A DNA stretch of 64,000 nt from Oceanicola sp. 22II-s10i (GTDB taxonomy: Bacteria; Pseudomonadota; Alphaproteobacteria; Rhodobacterales; Rhodobacteraceae): positions 186,001-250,000 of the forward strand of contig NZ_AQQU01000007.1 of the NCBI RefSeq assembly GCF_002210105.1. The letters are read 5' to 3'. Below the pieces are notes generated by a model. The model made no database searches. It saw only the letters and a program-made list of their open reading frames with translations, and was not told the origin of the DNA. Position numbers and translations under genes: made by a program. Shown in pieces: positions 52,361 to 60,557 of the stretch (position 1 is its first letter; each line of letters starts with the position of its first letter).

Positions 52361-52366
52361 GGGGTG

Positions 52367-53512
52367 TTAGGCTTCGTTGGTCATCACCACGGTGCCCGAG
52401 GCGCCGAACATGCCGCCCACGCCATGGCATACGGACAGCTTCGCGCCCTCAACCTGAGCGGGAGAGATGCCGCGCATCTGGCGCACGCTTTCCTGCAGGG
52501 CATACATGCCGTACATGCCCGAGTGCATGTAGGACAGCCCGCCGCCGTTGGTGTTCATCGGCAGCTTGCCGCCCGGACGGGTGTTGCCCTCGGCGATGAA
52601 CGGGCCGGCCTCGCCGCGTCCGACAAAGCCCAGATCCTCAAGGCCATAGATCGGCAGATGCGCGAAGGCGTCGTAGATCATCAGGTGATCCACGTCGGCA
52701 TGCGTGATGCCCGCCGTCTCGAACGCCTTCTTGCCCGACACGCGGAACGCGGCGGAGGAGGTCAGGTCCTTCATCTGGCTGACGACCGGCGTTTCCACCG
52801 ACTCGCCCACGCCCCGGATGTAGACGGGCTTGGTCGGGAAATCCTTGGCCCGGTCGGCCCGCGTCAGGATCAGCGCGCCGCCCCCGTCCGTCACCAGACA
52901 GCACATCAGCTTGCGGAACGGATAGGCGATCATCTTGGAGTTCAGGACATCGTCCACCGTGATCGGATCGCGGAACGACGCACGCGGATGGTGCGAGGCC
53001 CATTCCCGCTGCACGACCGCGACCATCGCCAGATGTTCCTCGGTCAGCCCGGTGTCCTTCATCATCCGCATGACCGGCAGGGTGAACCGCGTCGGCGGGA
53101 TCGACACGCCGAACGGCGCTTCGAACTGGGCGTCGAACTGCGAGGCGAACATCGGCCGCGACAGGAAGCCGGTACGGCTCCGCCCGCTTTCGCCGTGCGT
53201 GATGAGGACGGTGTTGCAATAGCCCGCCTCGAGCGCCGCAACGGCGTGGCGGACGTGCAGCATGTAGGAACAGCCCCCGACCGAGGTCCCGTCGACCCAG
53301 CTGGGCACGATCCCGAGGTAGTGGGCCAGCTCCTGCGGGGAGTGCCCGGCGGTGGCGACCCCGTCGATGTCCTTGATGCTCAGCCCGCAGTCGGCCAGCG
53401 CGTTCAGCGCGGCGTCGGCATGCAGCTGGATCTGGCCCATGTCGGGGATCTTGCCCAGATCGGTGGTTTCGGCGGCGCCGACGATGGCGCAGGAATTCGG
53501 CGTCATGGTCAT
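52367..53512 (-). CDS. Thiolase-fold acetyl-CoA acetyltransferase / lipid-transfer-type aldolase
   Basis: A 381-residue thiolase of the SCP2/Ltp-like subgroup. The N-terminal reactive region is VGGCSYMLHVRHAVAALEAG with Cys81 where a thiolase nucleophile is expected. YDAFAHLPIYGLEDLGF and CHGVGGMFGASG replace the usual NEAFA and C-terminal CxG motifs. It overlaps the DUF35 gene by 4 bases. Thiolase-like/DUF35 pairs form one enzyme, either a thiolase or, in steroid degradation, a retro-aldolase (Ltp2-ChsH2). Cys81 favours thiolytic chemistry. Exact substrate unknown. Confidence 0.83.
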   Translation of the reverse strand: MTMTPNSCAIVGAAETTDLGKIPDMGQIQLHADAALNALADCGLSIKDIDGVATAGHSPQELAHYLGIVPSWVDGTSVGGCSYMLHVRHAVAALEAGYCNTVLITHGESGRSRTGFLSRPMFASQFDAQFEAPFGVSIPPTRFTLPVMRMMKDTGLTEEHLAMVAVVQREWASHHPRASFRDPITVDDVLNSKMIAYPFRKLMCCLVTDGGGALILTRADRAKDFPTKPVYIRGVGESVETPVVSQMKDLTSSAAFRVSGKKAFETAGITHADVDHLMIYDAFAHLPIYGLEDLGFVGRGEAGPFIAEGNTRPGGKLPMNTNGGGLSYMHSGMYGMYALQESVRQMRGISPAQVEGAKLSVCHGVGGMFGASGTVVMTNEA

Positions 53513-53916
53513 GCCTCCTTGGCCGGACGGAACTGCGGCAGGGTGATGTCATCGGTCACCTTCTCGAACACCACCTCAAGCGGCATGTCGAGTTGCAGCG
53601 CCTCGGGCGTCTGGTCGCATTCGAGGATGTTGGACAGCAGGCGCGGCCCCTCCTCCAGCTGGACGATCGCCACCGCGAAGGGCGGTTTAAGCCCCGGCGC
53701 ACCCAGTTCGTTGATGATGTAGCTGTGCAGCGTGCCCTTGCCCGAGGCCTTGAACACGCTCACATCCCGCGATCCGCATTCGGGGCAGAAGGGGCGCGGC
53801 GGGAAATAGGCCTGGCTGCACTTGTCGCAGCGCTGCAGGCGCAGCTCGCCCGCCTTCGCGCCCTCCCAGTAGTGCCGGGTTTCCGGCGTGGGGGTCGGCA
53901 GAACCCTGTCGGTCAT
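53509..53916 (-). CDS. DUF35 zinc-ribbon/OB-fold acyl-CoA-associated protein
   Basis: A 135-residue protein with an N-terminal helix (HYWEGAKAGELRLQRC), a rubredoxin-like zinc ribbon with C30, C33, C44 and C47 (CDKC and CPEC), and a C-terminal OB fold (KGTLHSYIINE, PFAVAIVQLEEGPRLLSNI). DUF35 proteins dock on a thiolase-like partner and help bind or channel acyl-CoA. The coupled thiolase gene downstream is the obvious partner. Confidence 0.88.
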   Translation of the reverse strand: MTDRVLPTPTPETRHYWEGAKAGELRLQRCDKCSQAYFPPRPFCPECGSRDVSVFKASGKGTLHSYIINELGAPGLKPPFAVAIVQLEEGPRLLSNILECDQTPEALQLDMPLEVVFEKVTDDITLPQFRPAKEA

Positions 53917-53931
53917 CGCAATGCCTTTCTG

Positions 53932-54795
53932 TCACGCCACGCGGGCGTAGCCGTTGTTGAGGACCACCTTGTCGCGTTCCACCACCGTCGTGCGGAACGA
54001 GATGTCGGCGCCGTCCTTCCAGATCTCGGTCCGCAGAGTCTCGCCCGGAAAAACCGGAGAGGAAAAGCGCAGGTCGAGTTGTTTCAGCCTTGTGGGATCG
54101 CCGCCGCAGCAGGACCGGAGGATCGACCAGCCCGCGACGCCGTAGGAACACAGCCCGTGCAGGATCGGCGCGTGGAACCCGGCCTCGGTCGCGACCGAGG
54201 GCGAGGCGTGCAGCGGGTTCGGATCGCCGGAAAGCCGATAGATCAGAGCGGCTTGGGGCAATGTCCTGATCTCGTCCGTCATGTCTGCCGCGCGATCGGG
54301 CAGCGCATGCACCGGCTTGGTCGGCCCCGAGGGCCCGCCGAAGCCGCCATCCGCCCGCGCGAAGGTGGTCGAGGACGACGTGGCGATGTGCGTGCCGGTG
54401 GCCTTGTCGTGGATTTCCCGCGCGACGTAGATCAGCGCGCCCTTGCCCTCGCCCTTGTCGATGACCTCTTCGATCCGGGTCTGGCCGACGACCGTGCCCT
54501 CGGCGGGCATCGGGTTGTGCAGCGTCAGCCGCTGTTCCCCGTGCAGCACCTGCTGCCAGGTGACGCCGCTGTCCGGCTCGCGCACCCAGAATCCGGGACC
54601 GGCCATCACGACCGGCATGGTCGGCAGGGGGGCGAACCCCTCTGCCTCCTCGAAGGTGAACCGGACCTGATCGAGGTCGAGCGGATCCGCCCCCACCCCG
54701 ATCCCGAGCGCGTAGAGGATCGTGTCCTTGGAGGTGTAGCTTTGCTCCACCTCCGGGAACGCCCGCGCGATCAGCTTGTCGTAGTCGATCGCCAT
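53932..54795 (-). CDS. MaoC-type (R)-specific enoyl-CoA hydratase (hydratase 2)
   Basis: A 287-residue double hot-dog hydratase. The C-terminal half has the hydratase-2 motif YRLSGDPNPLHASPSVATEA, with catalytic Asp and His. The N-terminal half (DTILYALGIGVGADPLDL, LPTMPVVM) matches the hydratase unit of peroxisomal MFE-2. It hydrates trans-2-enoyl-CoA to (3R)-hydroxyacyl-CoA. Its ATG overlaps the stop of the SDR gene by one base, and the SDR is the matching (3R)-dehydrogenase. Confidence 0.9.
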   Translation of the reverse strand: MAIDYDKLIARAFPEVEQSYTSKDTILYALGIGVGADPLDLDQVRFTFEEAEGFAPLPTMPVVMAGPGFWVREPDSGVTWQQVLHGEQRLTLHNPMPAEGTVVGQTRIEEVIDKGEGKGALIYVAREIHDKATGTHIATSSSTTFARADGGFGGPSGPTKPVHALPDRAADMTDEIRTLPQAALIYRLSGDPNPLHASPSVATEAGFHAPILHGLCSYGVAGWSILRSCCGGDPTRLKQLDLRFSSPVFPGETLRTEIWKDGADISFRTTVVERDKVVLNNGYARVA

Positions 54796-55721
54796 CAGAT
54801 GGGATCCCAGCTGAACACGTCCGAAGACCGGTCGAGCGGGTAGAAGCTGCCCTTCATCGCCGGCAGCGCGGTTTCGGCCACCGATTGCGGGGTCCAGCCG
54901 TCCGAGGTGTGGACGGCGCGGATCGGGCGGGACTGCGACATCAGGTAGATCTCGTTCATCCGCACGCCGAAGATCTGGCCGGTCACGTCCTTGGCGGCGT
55001 CGGAACACAGGGCGGTCGCCAGCGGCGCGATCTTGCCCGGCGTCATCTGCTTGATCTTCTCGACCCGCTTGGCCTGCGCCTCGTCATTGATCGGGATGGT
55101 GCCGATCAGGCGGCTCCATGCGAAGGGCGAGATGCAGTTGGAACGCACGTTGTAGCGGCTCATGTCCAGCGCGATGGACTTGGACAGGCCGACGATGCCG
55201 AGCTTGGCCGCGGCATAGTTCGCCTGACCGAAGTTACCGACGAGGCCTGAGGTCGAGGTGAAATGCACGAAGCAGCCCGATTCCTGTTCGCGGAAGATCG
55301 GCGCGGCGAAATGCGAGGTGTAGAAGGACCCGTGCAGGTGCACGTCGATGACCGCGTGCCAGTCCTCGATGCTGAGCTTGTGGAAGATCACGTCGCGCAG
55401 GATGCCCGCGTTGTTGATGACGCAGTCCAGACGCCCGAAGGTGTCGCGGGCCTGTTCAATCATGCCCTTGGCGTCGTTCTTGTTGGAGACGGAGCCGAAG
55501 TTCGCGGCCGCATCGCCGCCCGCCGCCTTGATCTCGCGCACGACGTCCGCGGCCGGGCCCTTGTCGTCCGAGCCATCCTCGCCGTCCGGGCTGCCGCCGT
55601 AGTCGTTGACCACGACCTTGGCGCCCTCGGCCGCCATCATCAGCGCCATGTCACGCCCGATCCCACGCCCCGCGCCGGTGACGATCACCACCTTGCCCGC
55701 CAGCATTCCCTCGTCAGCCAT
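54795..55721 (-). CDS. SDR-family (3R)-hydroxyacyl-CoA dehydrogenase, MFE-2 type
   Basis: A 308-residue NAD-dependent short-chain dehydrogenase. The cofactor motif TGAGRGIG is at 15-22. NNAGILRDVIFHKLSIEDW and the catalytic YAAAK in NFGQANYAAAKLGIVGL follow. The acidic loop NDYGGSPDGEDGSDDKGPAA and the VHLHGSFYTSHFA segment are the pattern of the dehydrogenase domain of peroxisomal multifunctional enzyme 2. Together with the MaoC gene it carries out hydration and oxidation of one beta-oxidation cycle. It is the first gene of the minus-strand arm. Confidence 0.9.
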   Translation of the reverse strand: MADEGMLAGKVVIVTGAGRGIGRDMALMMAAEGAKVVVNDYGGSPDGEDGSDDKGPAADVVREIKAAGGDAAANFGSVSNKNDAKGMIEQARDTFGRLDCVINNAGILRDVIFHKLSIEDWHAVIDVHLHGSFYTSHFAAPIFREQESGCFVHFTSTSGLVGNFGQANYAAAKLGIVGLSKSIALDMSRYNVRSNCISPFAWSRLIGTIPINDEAQAKRVEKIKQMTPGKIAPLATALCSDAAKDVTGQIFGVRMNEIYLMSQSRPIRAVHTSDGWTPQSVAETALPAMKGSFYPLDRSSDVFSWDPI

Positions 55722-55781
55722 CTCTGTGTCCTCCTTTGGCTCAGGTCCCCCGGCGGCATTGCCAAGCGCGGAGGATTCGCG

Positions 55782-55798
55782 TTACACGTTATGTGTTA
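55782..55798. promoter_or_regulatory. Inverted repeat in the GntR divergent region, candidate operator
   Basis: TTACAC and GTGTTA form a near-perfect inverted repeat with a 5-base centre (GTTAT), followed by TAACGG. It lies between the SDR and GntR gene starts, 62 and 78 bases away, in the only A/T-rich part of the spacer. It is a plausible site for the neighbouring GntR repressor controlling both arms. Confidence 0.45.
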
Positions 55799-55860
55799 TA
55801 ACGGCAGACCTGCAAGAGAGTCCGGCGCATGTTTCCCTCCACCACCATCCGAGGCCAGAG

Positions 55861-56580
55861 ATGAGCGCGCAGCGCAGCGCGCCCCTCGGCGACGGCGGGC
55901 CGGAGGGCTGGGCGCGGCCCATCGTCAAGGAAAGCCTTGCCGACATCGCCTGCCGGACGATCCGCACCGCGCTGATGGAGGGGCATCTGAAGCCGGGCGA
56001 GGTGATGCACCTGCGCCCGATGTCCGCCCGGTTCGGCATTTCCGTCACCCCCATGCGCGAGGCGCTGGTGCGGCTGGTGTCCGCCAACGCGCTGGCCATG
56101 GACGAGCGCGGCACCGTCGTCGTGCCCGAACTCACCCAGCCCGAACTGCGCGAGATATGGGAGATCCGGGCCGAGATGGAGGCGCGGGCCGCCGGGTTCG
56201 CCGCCGCCCGCGTCACCCCCGATGAGATCGCCCGCCTGCGCGCGCTGAACGACACGATCACGGCGGCGATCGCGGACAAGGACTTTGCCGGGGCCGTGCG
56301 CGGGAACACGCGGTTCCACCTGATGCTGTCGCAGCTTGCGGGCAAACCGGTCCTTGCCGAACTGATCGAAAGCCTGTGGATCCGCACCGGCCCGATCCTG
56401 TGGCACGCCTACGACCGTCAGGCCCCGCGCTGGACGCCCTCGCGGCACCTGCAGATCATCGAGGCGCTGGAAAACCGCGACAGCGCGATGGCCGCCGACA
56501 GCATCCGCAAGGAAATTCTGAAGGGGGCCGAGGGTTTCGTCCGCTTCGCCACGCCGGAGGAACCGCCGCCGGAGAGCTGA
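55861..56580 (+). CDS. GntR-family (FadR/FCD) transcriptional regulator
   Basis: A 239-residue regulator. The winged-helix DNA-binding domain (about 15-85) has RTALMEGHLKPGEVMHLRPMS and the recognition segment RFGISVTPMREALVRLVS. The C-terminal FCD ligand-binding domain (about 95-225) has the metal/ligand histidines in NTRFHLMLSQLAG and SRHLQIIEAL. FCD regulators usually sense a carboxylate or acyl-CoA of the pathway they repress. The position between the two arms of the acyl-CoA locus makes it the likely local repressor. Confidence 0.9.
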   Translation: MSAQRSAPLGDGGPEGWARPIVKESLADIACRTIRTALMEGHLKPGEVMHLRPMSARFGISVTPMREALVRLVSANALAMDERGTVVVPELTQPELREIWEIRAEMEARAAGFAAARVTPDEIARLRALNDTITAAIADKDFAGAVRGNTRFHLMLSQLAGKPVLAELIESLWIRTGPILWHAYDRQAPRWTPSRHLQIIEALENRDSAMAADSIRKEILKGAEGFVRFATPEEPPPES

Positions 56581-56609
56581 CACCGCGCTGACGACAAGGG
56601 GAGGAGATC

Positions 56610-58199
56610 GTGAGCCAGACTGAATACAGGCACGTCGGATACTGGGCGGAACAGACGCCCGACCGGCCCGCCATCATCGACGCCGCGACCGGCGAGGTCG
56701 TGACCTTCGCCCAGTACGAGGCGCTGTCGAACCGCGTCGCGCAGCTGGTCCGCTCGCTCGGACTGAAACGGCACGACCACGTCGTGTTCATGTCCGAGAA
56801 CCGGACGGAGTTCATGCCGTGGTTCTGGGGCTTCATCCGTGCCGGCCTGCGCGCCACGCCGATCCCGACGCACCTGTCCCGCGAAGAGATCGACTATATC
56901 CTGCGCGACTGCGACGCCTCGCTGTTCCTGACGACCGCCGCGATGGCACCGACCGCGACCCGCGTCGATCTGGGCGCGATCCGGCCCGAGGCGCGGTTGA
57001 TGGCTGACGGCCCGGCGGAAGGTTTCGCCGATTTCGACGCGGCGCTTGCGGCGATGCCCGATACCCCGATCCCCGACCAGTCCGAAGGGATCGAGATGCT
57101 CTATTCCTCGGGCACCACCGGGCGGCCCAAGGGCGTGCGCAAGCCGATGCCGGATGTGGAATTCGGCACCTACACCCCTGCCCTGCAGAACGTCGCCGCG
57201 CGCTGGCGGTTCGGCCCGGACGTGGTCTATCTGCACCCCTCGCCGCTCTACCACGCCGCGCCGCTCGGTTTCGCCAACCGCGTCAACCGGCTGGGCGGCT
57301 GTATCGTGGTGATGAAGAAGTTCGACGCCGAGGCCTGCCTGGCCAATATCGAACGCTTCGGCGTCACGCATAGCCAGTGGGTGCCCACCCATTTCATCCG
57401 CCTGCTGCGCCTGCCGCCCGAGGTGCGGTCGAAATACGACCTGTCGACCCTCAGCATGGCGATCCACGCCGCCGCCCCCTGCCCCCATGACGTCAAGCGC
57501 GCCATGATCGACTGGTGGGGTCCGGTGATCGAGGAATATTACGCGGGCTCCGAAGGCAACGGACAGTGCAACCTGACCAGCGCCGAATGGCTGGAAAAGC
57601 CCGGCTCGGTCGGCAAGGCGCATATCGGCGTGCTGCACATCTGCGACGAGGATTTCAACGAGGTCCCCACGGGCGAGATCGGCACGATCTTCTTCGAGAG
57701 CCCCGCCACCTTCGAATACCACAACGATCCCGAAAAGACCGCCGGCGCGCGGCATCCCAAGGGTTGGACCACGCTGGGCGATGTCGGATATGTGGACGAG
57801 GACGGCTATCTGTTCCTGACGGACCGCAAGACCTTCATGATCATTTCGGGCGGGGTGAACATCTACCCGCAGGAGATCGAGGCCGTGCTGCTGACCCATC
57901 CGAAAATCGACGACGCCGCCGTCTTCGGCATCCCGAACGCGGATTTCGGCGAGGAGGTGAAGGCGGTCGTGGAACTCAAGCCCGGCGTAAACGCCGATGC
58001 CGCGATGTCGGAAGAGATCATCGCCTTCTGCCGCGAACACCTGAGCCACGTGAAATGCCCGCGCACGGTCGATTTCATCGACGAGATGCCGCGCGGGGAC
58101 AATGGCAAGCTCTACAAGAAGATACTGCGCGAACCCTATTGGCGCGACCGGGGCAAGACCCTGGCCGAGGCCGTCACCGCGGGAGGAGGAACCGCATGA
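56610..58199 (+). CDS. AMP-forming acyl-CoA synthetase
   Basis: A 529-residue ANL-superfamily ligase that activates a carboxylic acid to its CoA thioester. The P-loop is MLYSSGTTGRPKGVRK. The adenylate region reads YYAGSEGNG, and the hinge/aspartate motif is GWTTLGDVGYVDEDGYLFLTDR. The C-terminal catalytic lysine is in RGDNGKLYKKIL. The start is a GTG with a strong GGGGAGGAG 5 bases upstream. The last 4 bases overlap the first acyl-CoA dehydrogenase gene. Substrate unknown; sequence style is closer to FadD17/FadD19-like steroid or branched-acid ligases than to FadD. Confidence 0.92.
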   Translation: MSQTEYRHVGYWAEQTPDRPAIIDAATGEVVTFAQYEALSNRVAQLVRSLGLKRHDHVVFMSENRTEFMPWFWGFIRAGLRATPIPTHLSREEIDYILRDCDASLFLTTAAMAPTATRVDLGAIRPEARLMADGPAEGFADFDAALAAMPDTPIPDQSEGIEMLYSSGTTGRPKGVRKPMPDVEFGTYTPALQNVAARWRFGPDVVYLHPSPLYHAAPLGFANRVNRLGGCIVVMKKFDAEACLANIERFGVTHSQWVPTHFIRLLRLPPEVRSKYDLSTLSMAIHAAAPCPHDVKRAMIDWWGPVIEEYYAGSEGNGQCNLTSAEWLEKPGSVGKAHIGVLHICDEDFNEVPTGEIGTIFFESPATFEYHNDPEKTAGARHPKGWTTLGDVGYVDEDGYLFLTDRKTFMIISGGVNIYPQEIEAVLLTHPKIDDAAVFGIPNADFGEEVKAVVELKPGVNADAAMSEEIIAFCREHLSHVKCPRTVDFIDEMPRGDNGKLYKKILREPYWRDRGKTLAEAVTAGGGTA

Positions 58200-59305
58200 A
58201 TTTTGAATTTTCCGACGAAACGCAGGAGATCGCGGGCCAGGGCCGCCGGTTCCTGGCGGGCAAGGACTGTCTGAAGACCGTCCGCGCCTCGCTGTCCGGC
58301 GGCGAGGGCTCGGACGCCGCCCTCTGGCGCGAGATGGCCGATCTGGGCTGGGCCGGTGCGGCAATCCCCGAGGAATACGGCGGGCACGGCATCGGCTACG
58401 AGGCGCTCTGCGCCATCGCCGAGGAACTGGGCCGCTCGCTGGCGCCGGTGCCCTTCGCCGCGACCAACCTCGCCGCCGAGGCGCTGCTGCGCACCGGGTC
58501 GGAAGAGCAGAAACAGGCGTGGCTGCCGAAGATCGCCGCCGGTGAGGCGACGGGCACGCTGGCGCTGAGCGAAGGCAACGGGCCGATCTCCGAGGACGCG
58601 GTGACGGTGCGCTATGCGGACGGCAAGCTGACCGGGACGAAATGGCCGGTCGCGCATGGCGCGACGGCGGATTTCGCGGTCGTCGTGGCGCGCGACCCGG
58701 ACGGGCGCATCGTGCAGGTGCTGGCAGAACTGGGCGACGGCGTGACGCGCACGAAACTCGACAGCATCGACGCCTCGCGCCCGCAGGCACGGCTGGATTT
58801 CGACGGCGCACCCGCGGCTCTGCTGCAATCGAACGAGGATCCCTGGGACGCGACACTTTCGGTCATCGACCGGGCGGCGATCATCACCGCTTTTGAGGAG
58901 GTCGGCGGCGCGCAGGCCTGCCTCGACATGGCCGTCGACTACGCCAAGACCCGCTATGCCTTCGGTCGTCCCATCGGGTCGAACCAGGCGATCAAGCACA
59001 AGCTGGCGGATGTCTTCGTCGCACTCGAACTGGCGCGGTCCAATGCGATGATGGGGGCGCTCGGCCTGCTGTCCGGCGAACAGGACCTCTCGCTGGCCGC
59101 CGCCACCGCGCGGGTGTCCTCGATCCAGGCCTTCGTCACGGCATCGAGCGAGAACATCCAGACCCACGGCGGCATCGGCTTCACGTGGGAGGCGGATCCG
59201 CAGCTGTTCTATCGCCGCGCCAATGCGCTGGCCCTCGGCCTCGGCTCGCAGGATTTCTGGAAAGACCGGCTGATCTCGGCGCTCGAACGCCGTCACGCCG
59301 CGTAA
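58196..59305 (+). CDS. Acyl-CoA dehydrogenase, subunit 1
   Basis: A 369-residue acyl-CoA dehydrogenase fold: N-terminal helices (LWREMADLGWAGAAIPEEYGG), a beta domain (about 125-220), and C-terminal helices with YAKTRYAFGRPIGSNQAIKHKLADV and IQTHGGIGFTWEADPQLFYRRA. The beta domain is somewhat shortened and lacks the usual long FAD-contact loop with TGxKxWIT; TGTKWPVAHGATADF stands in its place. This matches the partner subunits of heteromeric dehydrogenases. It begins within the ligase stop codon, and its mate follows 12 bases later. Confidence 0.88.
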   Translation: MNFEFSDETQEIAGQGRRFLAGKDCLKTVRASLSGGEGSDAALWREMADLGWAGAAIPEEYGGHGIGYEALCAIAEELGRSLAPVPFAATNLAAEALLRTGSEEQKQAWLPKIAAGEATGTLALSEGNGPISEDAVTVRYADGKLTGTKWPVAHGATADFAVVVARDPDGRIVQVLAELGDGVTRTKLDSIDASRPQARLDFDGAPAALLQSNEDPWDATLSVIDRAAIITAFEEVGGAQACLDMAVDYAKTRYAFGRPIGSNQAIKHKLADVFVALELARSNAMMGALGLLSGEQDLSLAAATARVSSIQAFVTASSENIQTHGGIGFTWEADPQLFYRRANALALGLGSQDFWKDRLISALERRHAA

Positions 59306-59317
59306 GGGAGGATCGAC

Positions 59318-60550
59318 ATGGATCTCGAAGACACCAAGGAAGAAGCCGACTACCGCGCCAGCGTGCGTGCCTTCCTCGACGCCAACGCCGAACCCCGGTC
59401 GCGCTCTGCCGCGCCCGCGCGGTTCTACCAGGTGAACGAGGACCGGCTGAAGATCGCCAAGGCATGGCAGGCCAAGAAGGCCGCCGCCGGGTTCGCGGGC
59501 ATCCGCTGGCCCACCGAATGGGGCGGTCAGGGCCTGTCGGCGATTCACGACGTCATCTACCAGCAGGAGGAAGGCAAATACGCCGTTCCCAAGGGCGTGT
59601 TCGAAATCGGGCTCGGCATGTGCATCCCGACGATGATGGCCTTCGCATCGAAGGAACAGCTTGAACGCTACACGGGCCCGGCGCTGCGGGGCGAGGAGAT
59701 CTGGTGCCAGCTCTTCTCCGAACCACATGGCGGGTCGGACCTTGCCGGTCTGCGCACCCGCGCGGTGAAGGACGGCGACGACTGGGTTATCAACGGTCAG
59801 AAGATCTGGACCTCGGGCGCGCATCTGTCCGACTACGGCATCCTCGTCACCCGGACGGATCCCAACGTGCCCAAGCACAAGGGGCTGACGATGTTCTTCA
59901 TCGACATGCACGCCCCCGGTGTCGAGGTGCGGCCGATCCACCAGATGTCCGGCGCCTCGCATTTCAACGAAGTGTTCTTTACCGACCTGCGCATCCCCGA
60001 CGCCCAGCGTCTGGGTGAGGTGGGCGACGGCTGGAAGGTCGCGCTGACCACGCTGATGAACGAACGCCTCGCGGTCGGGGATGAGCCTCGGCCCGACATC
60101 GATGACCTGTTCGCCTTCGCGCAGAAGTTCGAGCGCAACGGCAAGCCCGCGATCAAGGACCCTGTCGTGCGCGACCGCATCGCGGACTGGTACGCGAAGT
60201 CCAAGGGGATCGAGGCGACCCGCTATCGCACCTTCACCCGTCTCAGCCGTGGCGCGACGCCGGGGCCGGAAGCGTCCATCGGGCGCGTCGTCAACGCGAT
60301 GAAGCAGCAGGAGATGGCGCGCTTCGCGCTCGAGATGATGGGCGCGGGCGGCATGGTGTCGGATCCGTCCGTCTCGCAGAACGGCGGCGAGTTCCAGCTG
60401 TCGCTGCTGTCCTCGCCCGGCGCGCGGATCGCGGGCGGCACATCCGAGATCCTGCGCAACATCATCGCGGAGCGTGTCCTCGGCCTGCCCGGCGACGTGC
60501 GGGTGGACAAGGACATGGCGTTCAAGGACGTGCCCTCGGGCCGGGGCTGA
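59318..60550 (+). CDS. Acyl-CoA dehydrogenase, subunit 2
   Basis: A 410-residue acyl-CoA dehydrogenase with complete flavin motifs: IWCQLFSEPHGGSDLAGLRTRA, WVINGQKIWTSGAHLSDYGI, and the C-terminal RIAGGTSEILRNIIAERVLGLP. Paired unequal dehydrogenase genes like this and the preceding one form alpha2-beta2 enzymes in steroid side-chain degradation, with FAD at the subunit interface. The pair is therefore probably one enzyme. It is the last gene of the plus-strand arm. Confidence 0.9.
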   Translation: MDLEDTKEEADYRASVRAFLDANAEPRSRSAAPARFYQVNEDRLKIAKAWQAKKAAAGFAGIRWPTEWGGQGLSAIHDVIYQQEEGKYAVPKGVFEIGLGMCIPTMMAFASKEQLERYTGPALRGEEIWCQLFSEPHGGSDLAGLRTRAVKDGDDWVINGQKIWTSGAHLSDYGILVTRTDPNVPKHKGLTMFFIDMHAPGVEVRPIHQMSGASHFNEVFFTDLRIPDAQRLGEVGDGWKVALTTLMNERLAVGDEPRPDIDDLFAFAQKFERNGKPAIKDPVVRDRIADWYAKSKGIEATRYRTFTRLSRGATPGPEASIGRVVNAMKQQEMARFALEMMGAGGMVSDPSVSQNGGEFQLSLLSSPGARIAGGTSEILRNIIAERVLGLPGDVRVDKDMAFKDVPSGRG

Positions 60551-60557
60551 CCCCGGC

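Larger units (their letters stand above)
51869..52366. other. Long 5' leader/spacer upstream of rne
   Basis: About 498 bases between the thiolase gene and rne. It contains a thiolase-side hairpin (52333-52360) and a hairpin near the rne start (51893-51912). Several short open frames exist without support. A long leader is consistent with RNase E autoregulation through its own 5' UTR, as known in E. coli, but no sequence match to that leader is evident. Confidence 0.5.
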
